Assembly (NCBI GenBank): GCA_038380435.1
Contig: JAWZYU010000009.1
Span: 63,331,901-63,395,900 of the forward strand
Direction: 5' to 3'
DNA: 64,000 nucleotides
Source: Ryuthela nishihirai
Taxonomy: Eukaryota > Arthropoda > Arachnida > Araneae > Heptathelidae
Positions 21,029 to 30,111 of the stretch are shown here, piece after piece (the stretch's first letter is position 1; each line of letters starts with the position of its first letter). The position numbers and the translations under genes were made by a program. The notes under the pieces were generated by a model. The model did not search any database. It saw nothing but the letters and a program-made list of their open reading frames with translations, and had not been told where the DNA came from.

Positions 21029-23945
21029 AGCGGAACAATGTATTCAGTTGACGTTTTTCAAGCACTACGATCGTATGTATGAAGTTGTAACAAGATAGAC
21101 GTTTAAAAAGCTATAACAAGGCTATTCGTTTGAATTGTTTGGCAGATAGTTCCCGAATTCTTAAAAATAATCTTAAATTTCTCTTTTCAGGGAGGGACGA
21201 CAAAAAGCATCACCAAGGCGTGGGTCTGCTTCTCAGCAGACACGCTAGTGATGCTCTTCTAGGATATGAGTGCATTAATGAAAGGTTTCTTACAGCAAAA
21301 TTTCAGACAAGCGTTAAAGACTTGAATGTTATCTGCTGTTATGCCCCCACTGAGGATGCCGATGAGGATGAGAAGGATAGGTTTTATGAACAACTTCAGG
21401 ATATTTTGAATTCTGTCAAGAAAGGAGATATTACCCTTGTTCTTGGTGACTTCAATGCCAAAGTTGGTACTGACTCTGACCTTTGGGGAGGAGTAATAGG
21501 CCCTTTTGGTATTGGTAGCTGCAATAGCAATGGGCAACGTCTCCTACAGGTAAGTAAACTCAATGGATTCAGAATAACTAACACTTATTACAAACACCGC
21601 GACATACATAAGTACACATGGGTTTCACCTGATGGGCTGCATAAGAATATGATTGATTACATATTAATTAACAGCAAATGGACTAGTTCTGTTAGGAATA
21701 CCAGGGCATATAGGGGAGCTGAAATTGGATCTGACCATTACCTTGTTAAAAGTGTGTTGCAACTTAAACTTAAAAAGTGTTGTGCTAGGGTTAAAAAATT
21801 TACTTTTAATATTGAAGCTCTGAAAGATCCAGTTATAGCCAAAGCTTACCATGATAGGTTACTTAGTCATTATGACAGTCATGGTTTGCTTACTACTGAA
21901 GTTGAGGAAGAATGGGATCATTTTAAACAGGCTTTTTTGGACACTAACAGTACTCTTTTAGGAAAAAAGGAGCAGAAGAGGCAAAATTATCTGAGTGATA
22001 AGGCACTTGAGCTTATTTCGGAAAGAAAGAACTGCAGGAATGCCCTTAATCAATACCCTACTAGTCCTAATAGAAAGCATTACAGAGACCTTAATAAACT
22101 TGTAAAGGATCAGTTAGCTGCTGATAAAAATTTTTGGCTTGATGGTTTGGCTGACAAAGCCGAGGAAGCAGTTAGACAGCACAACAGCAGAGAGCTGTAC
22201 CAGATAGCTAATGTTTTGTGTGGTAGAAAACGGACAGGCATACAAGGATTGAAGGATAAACAAGGTAAGGTTATAGAAGGGGAGGATTCTGTCATGGCTA
22301 GGTGGGCTGAGCATTTCAGTGATGTTCTAAACAATGTAGTTAGTTCTACTCCCATTGTTTGCAATGATGATAGATGCATTGGTGGCTTTAATGTTGGCCC
22401 TATAACACAATCTGAAGTTAGTTTGGCTGTTTCTAAACTTAAACTTCATAAATCCCCAGGGGTAGATGAAATTACTACGGAAATGCTTAGAGCTGGGAAT
22501 GTTTCGGTTACCACTTGGATGACTGAAATTCTGAATCTCTTTTATGATAAAGGCATGGTTCCTAAGGATTTTACCAGAGCTATTGTTATCCCTATTTTCA
22601 AAAAAGGTGATCGCAGTTCTTGTGATAACTATAGGGGTATCAGCCTACTCTCTGTTCCAGGTAAAGTTCTTTCCATGATTGTGCTTAATAGAATTAAGAA
22701 TCTGGTTGACAGGCAATTGCGTGATGAGCAATGTGGATTCAGAAGTGGTAGGGGATGTGTAGATCAGATATTTTCACTTAGGCAGATTCTTGAGAAATGT
22801 TTAGAGTTTCAGAAACCTTTGGTTGCTAGCTTTGTTGATTTCAAAAAGGCTTTCGACTCTGTTGATCGTCATAATTTGTGGTTGATTGTGAGATCATATG
22901 GTATACCAGACAAGTTAGTTAACATTATGAAAGCTCTCTATAATAACACTGAGTCGTGTGTGAGAGTTGGTAAGGCTTGTAGCAATTGGTTTAGCATTAC
23001 TTCTGGTGTTCGACAAGGGTGCATTTTGTCTCCTTTTCTCTTTAGCTTGGTTATTGATTATGTTATGCGAAATTCACTTCAAGGGAAAGATTTTGGCCTT
23101 AAATGGGCTGGAGATACGAAAATGTCTGATTTAGATTATGCTGATGATTTAGCCCTTCTGGCAAATGATGTTGATGAGATGAACTCTTTCATTCGAGCCG
23201 TTGATGAGACTGGTAGTAGAGTAGGTTTGGTTATAAACAGAGAGAAAACTAAAGTGATGAAAATTGGTCAGGCAGGCTGTGATTCAGTTAATCTGAATGG
23301 TTGCAGTCTTGAGCAGGTGTCACAGTTTAATTATCTTGGGAGCTATGTAACAGATAATGGTGATGTGCGGCATGAGATTAACAGACGAATAGGGATTGCT
23401 GCTGGGACTTTTAAGAATCTATGGAGAGTGTGGAGAAATAGGCGTATACACCTAAAGACTAAAATTAGACTGTATAATAGTTTGGTTCTTTCTAGGGTTA
23501 GTTATGGTAGTGAAACTTGGACACTTTGTAAACAAGATAACAGGAAACTAGATGCTTTTGATTCCAGATGCTTACGCAGTATCTTGGGCATTAGGTGGTT
23601 CAACTTTGTAACTAATGATGAGATTAGGAAAAGGAGTTTGCAACTTCCTTTAAGCATCATACTGTGCAGAGAGAGACTCCGTTGGTTTGGCCATGTTGCC
23701 CGTATGAATAATTATAGATTGGCGAATAGGGTTATGAACAGTGTGCCTAAAGGCCTCAGAAAGAAGGGGAGACCTAGGATGCGGTGGGCAGACAATGTCA
23801 AACAGGACCTTGTTAGAATTGGTGTGCAGTGGCCAGATGCAGTAGATGTAGCTCAGGATAGACTTGCTTGGAGAACTAAATTGCACGGTCTGGTTGGACC
23901 TCCGTAGCCCATGGCTGCTTGAGGATGATGATGATGATGATGATG
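21029..23945 (+). mobile_element. RTE-clade LINE copy 2, 5'-truncated, with 131-bp local sequence at its 5' end
   Basis: The exact 10-bp target duplication AATGCTCTAT lies at 21019-21028 and 23946-23955. Between them are, in order, a 131-bp copy of 20475-20605, the LINE beginning at about 21157 (equivalent to 30334 in copy 3), its ORF, and a (GAT)n tail. The switch point shares ATT between the two sequences. Because the target duplication lies outside the 131-bp segment, that segment was added during the same integration event. Confidence 0.9.
21130..23907 (+). CDS. RTE endonuclease-reverse transcriptase ORF, intact but lacking the endonuclease N-terminus
   Basis: This is an uninterrupted 925-codon frame. 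The first ~10 residues (MNCLADSSR) come from the duplicated flanking DNA and are fused in frame to the LINE at ILKNNLKF. The endonuclease keeps YAPTED, GDFNAKV (about residue 106) and SDHYLVKS (about 201), but the N-terminal part with GTWNVRTL and the QETRW glutamate seen in copies 1 and 3 is missing, so DNA nicking should fail. The reverse transcriptase is complete by eye: FVDFKKAFDSV (aspartate about 570), GVRQGCILSPFLF, YADD (about 670), GLVINREKTKV. The C-terminal GRPRMRWADNVKQDL region is present. The usual promoter-bearing 5' region is absent. Whether it is expressed cannot be judged from sequence. Confidence 0.85.
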   Translation: MNCLADSSRILKNNLKFLFSGRDDKKHHQGVGLLLSRHASDALLGYECINERFLTAKFQTSVKDLNVICCYAPTEDADEDEKDRFYEQLQDILNSVKKGDITLVLGDFNAKVGTDSDLWGGVIGPFGIGSCNSNGQRLLQVSKLNGFRITNTYYKHRDIHKYTWVSPDGLHKNMIDYILINSKWTSSVRNTRAYRGAEIGSDHYLVKSVLQLKLKKCCARVKKFTFNIEALKDPVIAKAYHDRLLSHYDSHGLLTTEVEEEWDHFKQAFLDTNSTLLGKKEQKRQNYLSDKALELISERKNCRNALNQYPTSPNRKHYRDLNKLVKDQLAADKNFWLDGLADKAEEAVRQHNSRELYQIANVLCGRKRTGIQGLKDKQGKVIEGEDSVMARWAEHFSDVLNNVVSSTPIVCNDDRCIGGFNVGPITQSEVSLAVSKLKLHKSPGVDEITTEMLRAGNVSVTTWMTEILNLFYDKGMVPKDFTRAIVIPIFKKGDRSSCDNYRGISLLSVPGKVLSMIVLNRIKNLVDRQLRDEQCGFRSGRGCVDQIFSLRQILEKCLEFQKPLVASFVDFKKAFDSVDRHNLWLIVRSYGIPDKLVNIMKALYNNTESCVRVGKACSNWFSITSGVRQGCILSPFLFSLVIDYVMRNSLQGKDFGLKWAGDTKMSDLDYADDLALLANDVDEMNSFIRAVDETGSRVGLVINREKTKVMKIGQAGCDSVNLNGCSLEQVSQFNYLGSYVTDNGDVRHEINRRIGIAAGTFKNLWRVWRNRRIHLKTKIRLYNSLVLSRVSYGSETWTLCKQDNRKLDAFDSRCLRSILGIRWFNFVTNDEIRKRSLQLPLSIILCRERLRWFGHVARMNNYRLANRVMNSVPKGLRKKGRPRMRWADNVKQDLVRIGVQWPDAVDVAQDRLAWRTKLHGLVGPP

Positions 23946-23955
23946 AATGCTCTAT

Positions 23956-24436
23956 TAAAATCAGTTGAGTTTTGATTTAACTCAGCGTGCACTCCCTATT
24001 TTCAAAAACTAGCAGCTTAGTCTTATCACTTAAATGACTCTGTCTCCTTTGCTTCATTTTATCCGAAATAGTACTATTGGTTTCAAGAATATTTCTTTAA
24101 AATGTCCCCCATTCATCTTCACCCTCAATACTAAAGAACCCACGATATTCATGACTGAGCGACCTATCATAGTAAGTTTTATTTAAGTAAGGATTTTTCG
24201 GAACTTCGGTATTTAAGGTTTCTTTTTTACCTTACCACATTTTTAAGCTTCAGTTGCAAGACACCTTTAACAAGCTAATGGTCATCATACCCAATTACAG
24301 CTCCTTATGCGATCAGTCCTAACAGATCCAGACAATTTGTTATTAATGCATAATCAAGCATGCAACCAGTTTATTTATTTACAGGAGACGTTCACCACTG
24401 ATGTTGCAATTAAAATTAATATATATATATATAAAT
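23956..24436. other. Unassigned DNA
   Basis: No recognised gene; ends in a short (AT)n run at about 24420-24435 next to a SINE B copy. Confidence 0.45.
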
Positions 24437-24618
24437 ATCCCCTCAAGCAGTTGCTTGCCACAGAGGTCTGACAGGAGCTTGTCAGTTTATACGTTATAGT
24501 AGAAGGTCTATGAGGATGGCGGTACCTCAGCAGAAAATCAGCAGAAACATCCATGCCTTACCCAAGGCCCGAATTCAGTTCCCTTTTATCAATATCCAAG
24601 AATGCTAAGCACTCGGCA
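24437..24618 (-). repeat. SINE B copy
   Basis: On the minus strand the modules are in order: the tRNA-like head ending near 24618, the B-box region near 24565, then CATAGACCTTCTAC, CTGACAAGCTCCTGTCAGAC, CTGTGGCAAGCAACTGCTTG, and AGGGGATA next to an (AT)n run. The head is eroded. Confidence 0.7.
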
Positions 24619-25604
24619 ACTACCTATGTCAAAAGGATTACACATGTCAAAGAAGATCAGAGACAGTATTATCTTTGTAGCAAAAGTCACCCAACACAAT
24701 ATCCTTTTTCTGACAGAAATCAAAATTTTTTGAAGTTACCTGTAAAATATATATTTCTCATTGTCATCAATCCTCAGTGGAATCACAACAACCGATAATA
24801 TTCAGGACATTATTTTTAATTTTTCTATAAGAAATTTTAAAGATATCCTAGAAGGGTATCAGTAAAATTCCTGCTGAGAAGCATAATTACAGCTTGTAGG
24901 TGTTTGTTATAATCAAGTCCTGAAAAGGGAAATTAAACAATATTTTTGAGTGTCTAACTTTTTACCTACTTATCAAGTATGAAATATTCAGGTTATAACT
25001 CTATAGTTCATGTCTAGGAACAATTCTATCCATTGTCTCCCAACAAGCCCTCTCAAGGCTCTGTTAACAGTTGTCACGTTCCAATCTTTCCATTCAATTG
25101 TCTCCCAACAAGACATCCCAAGGTTTTAACTCTTAACAAGTCTTCCCAAGATCCTGGATACGTTGAGAGTTGTTACGTTCCAAGTAGGTGTGAAAAGAAA
25201 CTGGTTAGTAAGATTTTTAAAGTAACTACGTATAATGAATAATAGTATGGCCAATATTAAACCGCCCTCTTAATTGCAGGATTGGAGCAATGACTTGTTC
25301 CCCATTTGCTAAAAGATAAATACACCATGCTGGAGAACAAATGCAGTTCCTTATCATCAGAATCCATTAGTTTCAATGGAGCACCAGCAATCCGTCGTCT
25401 GAAGCACACACTCTTAGAATCGACAATGCCAATACTGGCTTTAAGTGTTCAAGAGCTTTAGAAGGCTTCTGATCGCCAGTAGACGGGTTTGTAAATGGTC
25501 AGCAGCGAGACCCCGCGAAGATGATCATTCCACAGTCGGGTTGAAAATGGAAGTGTCTACAGAAGCCCTAGTCTTCCAGCTCTTCCTGTCCGTTCCTCTT
25601 CATG
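24619..25604. other. Unassigned DNA
   Basis: A loose repeat with TTGTCTCCCAACAAG occurs near 25035 and 25100. A 28-bp word starting CTTAGAATCGAC at 25412 recurs with one difference at about 28665. No coding sequence is recognised. Confidence 0.45.
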
Positions 25605-25962
25605 GGTTGTTTTACCTCTGAGCGGCACTTTTTTGCACACCATGGGCTAAATGGCCAGGCCACATGGACCCCGAAGGCTTAGAGAAGATTGGGAGAGGGG
25701 ACCCACTGGAACAGCTGTTGGGAGACAGATGGTAGCTTTCCGTCAAGGCCATACAGCGTGTTCTTTAACGTGCACAGGGGGTCAGGGGTTAACGTCCCAT
25801 TCGACGGACGGTGGCCTTTCCAAGCCCATCGGTGTCCCCTACTGACCGTGGGCAGGGTGGGAATTTTTCGGAGCTAAATCTCAACGCTGACCCAGCTGGG
25901 ACTCGAACCTGGGAATGCAGATTATGAGCCTGGCGCGCTACCGACTGAGCCACCCCCGCCCC
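25605..25962 (-). repeat. SINE A copy 6, near full length
   Basis: Reading the minus strand from 25962: GGGCGGGGGTGGCTCAGTCG, B box GGTTCGAGTCC, the core AACGTTAACCC (altered), GTTAAAGAACACGCTGTATG and the tail GAGGTAAAACAACC. Flanks CCTCTTCATGGG and CCTTTTCAGGGG are similar but not identical, possibly a worn target duplication. Confidence 0.85.
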
Positions 25963-26242
25963 TCCTTTTCAGGGGAGAGAATATTGTTTCAGTTGCATTT
26001 TTATTTGACAACCATGAGTTAAATGAATAGACAAAGGAATTGATTTAATAACGGAAGCAATAAAGTTACATGAATAATTATTGAAATTTAAGTATCAGTC
26101 ATTTAAAACACCAATATGCTAAATGATCCTGACATTCATTAAAAACTAACTGATGAACAAATATAACATTAGAAAACCGATTCACAAATCAAACTATAAA
26201 TACATCTCTTTCCCATCACCTTACCACTGATTCACATATGTA

Positions 26243-27375
26243 CATTGAAGAACCAAAACATTATGACCAGCGCGTCTTTATTCAAATCGAAGCAACTGCA
26301 GATAAACGACGGCGCGTGTGAAGGTCATAAAACTCTATAAAAACACCTGATACTGAGATCTGCTAATCAGTGTTATTCTTGTTCTTCAGATTGGAAAGGC
26401 AGAGGACTAAAGTGGGTTTTACAAAGGTCAAATTCTAATGGTCAGAAGCCTGGGTCAGAGCATTTCTGAGACGGAGTTCAGAAGAGTTGTGGAGTTCTCA
26501 CTCAACCGTGGTTAGTACTTTCAAAAAGTGGTCTGAGGAGGGAAAAACCACGAACCGCCAGCAAGGTGTGGGCCGACCATGGCTCATCGATGCTAGAGGT
26601 GAGCGAAGGCTATATTGTATGATACGAGCTAACAGAAGGGATACTATGGCGCAACTCGCCGTAATTTGACTACTGGTGACGGGAGTAATATGTCACAACA
26701 CACACAGTACATCGAACCCTGCTGAAAATGAGGCTGAGTAGCCACAAGCTGCTCTGAGTATCCATGCTAACCTTGGTTCACCATCGAAAACGCCTACAAT
26801 GGGCATGCAAGCATCAAAACTGAACCTTTAATAACTGGAAGATGGATTCGTGGGACGAAAACAAACCGCTGGAGGAAGTGTAATGTTTTGGGCAATGTTC
26901 TGCTGGGAAACCCTGGGACCAGTCATTCATGTGCAGGAAACTATGACATCTACCACCTACTAAAACATCATTGCAGACTAGGTATATTCTTTCAATGGCA
27001 ACGGTATACCCCTCTAGTAGTGCCTTCTTTCAGCAGGATAATGCGTCGTACCACACTGCCCGGAATGTTCGAGAATGATTCGCTGAACATGAGGAAGACT
27101 TCCAGGTATTGCCCCGGCCTCCAATGCTCTATACATCAATCCAATCGAGCATCTGGGGTTTTCTTTTTGGAACAGAATATCCGATCTGCGGCGGATCAAC
27201 CACGTAACTTACAAGAGTTAAAGGATCTGCTGGTAACGTGTTGGTACCAGATACCACAAGACACCTTTAGAAATCTTGTAGCGTCCATGTCTCGCCGGGT
27301 AAGAGCTGTTTTGGCAGCACGTGGAGGACCAACCTCATATTAGGCAGGTGGTCATAATGTTTTGACTCTTCGGTG
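26243..27375 (+). mobile_element. Tc1-like transposon copy 1, inactivated
   Basis: The left terminus CATTGAAGAACCAAAACATT and the right terminus AATGTTTTGACTCTTCGGTG are inverted repeats, flanked by TA at 26241-26242 and 27376-27377. The 1133-bp length is about 65 bp shorter than the second copy at 54408-55605. The two share termini and coding sequence throughout and belong to one family. Confidence 0.85.
26398..27343 (+). pseudogene. Tc1-like transposase pseudogene
   Basis: Fragments lie in order but in changing frames. An N-terminal helix-turn-helix region includes LGQSISETE and VVSTFKKWSEEGKTTNRQQG. Then come IRANRRDTMAQLA and a middle region that lacks the first catalytic aspartate block seen in the other copy. 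The C-terminal part has ELKDLLVTCWYQIPQDTF and ends RAVLAARGGPTSY at a stop near 27343. The second catalytic block survives out of frame (FQQDNASYHTAR at about 27030-27065). Deletions around 26690-26880 explain the shorter element. Confidence 0.75.
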
Positions 27376-27377
27376 TA

Positions 27378-29110
27378 TATCACATCACATATGATAGAAA
27401 TGACGCTCTCTATATAGATTAAAGATGCACTATTGATCTACTTCTAAAAAAAATTACAACTCTCTATTCTCATCCTTTTGAATCAACCATGTTCCAATCC
27501 ATTCCTGATGTAATTCACACTATGTGCTGTATCGTAGTAAGAGGTCACGTTTTTCATTGTTGTACGTTCATGGTTCGCGTCAATATCTTCCAGAAAGGTA
27601 TTAATGTCCTACACCATGAGAAGAGTGAGTCAGACTTCAGGTGCCTTGCCTGTTCTGTGTGCGCAGTATCACAAAAAAAAATTGTGCACAATTCTCCTTC
27701 CAGGTATGTGTAATGAACTGATATTCCAATCCGTTCACAACTTTAAAAAAATTCCAAACTGTACGTCTCATTACTGCTTTTTGTGTCCTTGGCGGATATG
27801 CTTTTTCGTTCCTAAAGAGGGAAGGCCATGAGAATGCGAAAGTCTTCTTTCTCCAAGAGGAAGCGGGAGATGGACGCAGGAGTCATCACTGTCCACCTCG
27901 CACGCCGTTGAGCGCATCGCCCGTTTCCGGAGGAGAAATAAAAAGAGCTGTAATACTTTCGGCACGACCGTAACTCAGCAGAGCCCACCACCACATCAAT
28001 AGATGGTTCACGTTACAAAAACCCCCTTCACCCCCATATAACGGCACCTGCAGAAACATCCCCACTTAGTGGACAGGAAGGCAAATGTCAACCGTTCCGT
28101 CCTGTTTGACTGGACTATTTATACATCCTGCACTTTTTCTAAGAGCTATAAATGCATAAAATAACAAAAATTTGTAGCTAGGAGCTACAACTGCTGCCAT
28201 TCCGGAATTCCAAGACCACGTGGGGCTATGCAAATTTGTGGGAGCCCTCCATTGGTCCCAATGCATAAGACTGCGGACGATGGACAAGAGGGGAGAACAA
28301 TGAGGAAATGAAAAAGCAAAGAACTAACAAAGAATGCTACATCGACAAATTTTTTCTTGGTCAGATTGAAGGAAAGCAAGTGGGAAGATAGTCGATGTTT
28401 CGTTCTGAGGAGAGTGTGTTGTGCTCTCTCTCTAATATTACGGACTGAGAGATAGCCTTTGTTCTGAGTATGTAGTGTGGTTGTGCTCTCTTTAAGATTG
28501 ACAGATGCTGCATAGTTGGTATACCATCCCGAGATCTTCCCTTGCGGATTTATGCCGCCTCGGATCCACCCTCGATTCCGCTGACTGACCGTTCCCTCTG
28601 TTATGTGACGCTCCTCTCTACCACTTCCAAATGCCGTCGCATGGGAAGGAGGTAAAGATTGCACCCTTAGAATCGACGATGCCAATACTGGTTGTCTCAG
28701 TCAACATGCGCGAATTGCCAGCTAAAGACTAATGTTCTCCAGCCCTCCGTCCCCTGCTTCTGTGATGTCACAAATTGCCAAGGTCGAGATGATAATAAGA
28801 GGTAGGAAATGATTGCGTTTTTCCTGTGGATAAGAACGCTCTTATAATTGTTTAGATCAGCTCAAATGCTTAAAAAAATAAAGACAGCAATAGTAATTGT
28901 AGATCGCGCGATCGTCTACCCCGCGCGAGGAAGAACCCCTGAAAAATTCATTTAATTTGTAAGAGTAAGCATGAGCTTTAACTCAGGAGAAAAAAGTATA
29001 TTCATTGTTTCAATACCCCATCTTCGCTTTTGTATGCATGTCAAATCATTAAACAATTTTTGTTTATGTTATAGAAAGGATCAAATTTATTTTTGCGAAG
29101 TTGCATTATT
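27378..29110. other. Unassigned DNA with a GC-richer section
   Basis: The part 27800-28780 is richer in G+C than its surroundings and has a 166-codon minus-strand frame (28185-28685) with no motif I recognise. It could be part of an unidentified retroelement or a chance frame. The 28-bp word near 28665 is shared with 25412. Confidence 0.4.
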
Positions 29111-29118
29111 GTATAGAG

Positions 29119-29326
29119 TAGGGGTTATCAACGTGGGGTACGCGGTAAAATATTTGGGGTACGCCGTGAGAACTCAAAACTCGCAAGATCTAGTAACAAA
29201 ATCAGTGTTTTATTTTATTCCCATTGTTATACTATAACTATAGTTTTATCTATCTATACAAGGGGTACGCCAGTTACATGCACATTTCCAGGGAGTACGT
29301 GAAGCATAAAAAGTTGAGATCCACTG
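29119..29326. mobile_element. hAT-type MITE, 208 bp
   Basis: The exact 8-bp duplication GTATAGAG flanks it at 29111-29118 and 29327-29334. The left end TAGGGGTTATCAAC and the inverted right end CAGTGGATCTCAAC match at 10 of 14 positions and fit the usual hAT terminus (CAGTGG.TCTCAAC). Inside, GGGGTACGC occurs repeatedly. It has no coding capacity and depends on a hAT transposase elsewhere. Confidence 0.8.
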
Positions 29327-29334
29327 GTATAGAG

Positions 29335-30074
29335 TATAATCGTTCATAGCAAAATTAATTAAACCACACAGATATAGGAATCACAAATTTTAGAGAGGGA
29401 GAACAAAAAATTCCTCTCCTTCTAGCACATGCCTAATTACTATTACATCCCCACATTAATTTACATAGAATTATATATAATATATCAAACACTAATATTT
29501 TAACTGCATAATTTACTTCTCAAAACACATTGTTAAGTAATTAGTCTTAAAAACATATACCAACGAAACGTTTCTCACTTAATGCGAAACTGAGATAGCC
29601 TAGGATAATTATTTAACCTTTACTTTTTTGAAACAACTTTAGCTTAAATTATTTAAGTATGTACAATTACTAACTTCCATTGACGTAACTATATAGGGCA
29701 AAGTCCCGTGGCAAAACATATTGGGGTTCTGCCTTCATTACGTTTGTTATTAATATTGAGAGCTATCTTTTCTATCAAATTAAATACACTTTGTTTTCGT
29801 TGAAAAGAAAAAAATACTACAGAAAAAGAATAATAAATTATTAAATTATATATACAAAATTAGTATTACTAAAAAATCGTGATAAATTCTATCTTTTTGA
29901 TTTTGCTGCGATATGAGTTTAATGTGTCACCAGAAGCTCTAGACCCGTGTCATTTTGCCACATATGCCACGCCATCCTATCAGTTAGGCCATTGCTAACA
30001 TCTTGCTACTGTGATCACTAGATTTGTTCAACAGAAACTCTCATTTATACACCTCTACTGAAATAAACCAAATA
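29335..30074. other. Unassigned AT-rich DNA
   Basis: No recognised gene or repeat before the start of RTE copy 3. Confidence 0.45.
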
Positions 30075-30111
30075 TTCAGTCTTTAGTGGTGGGGGAACGG
30101 GTCTTTGCCCC

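Noticed and set aside
28185..28685. 166-codon minus-strand frame as a gene
   Set aside because: No recognised motif, no splice context, and it lies in a GC-richer section where chance frames are longer.
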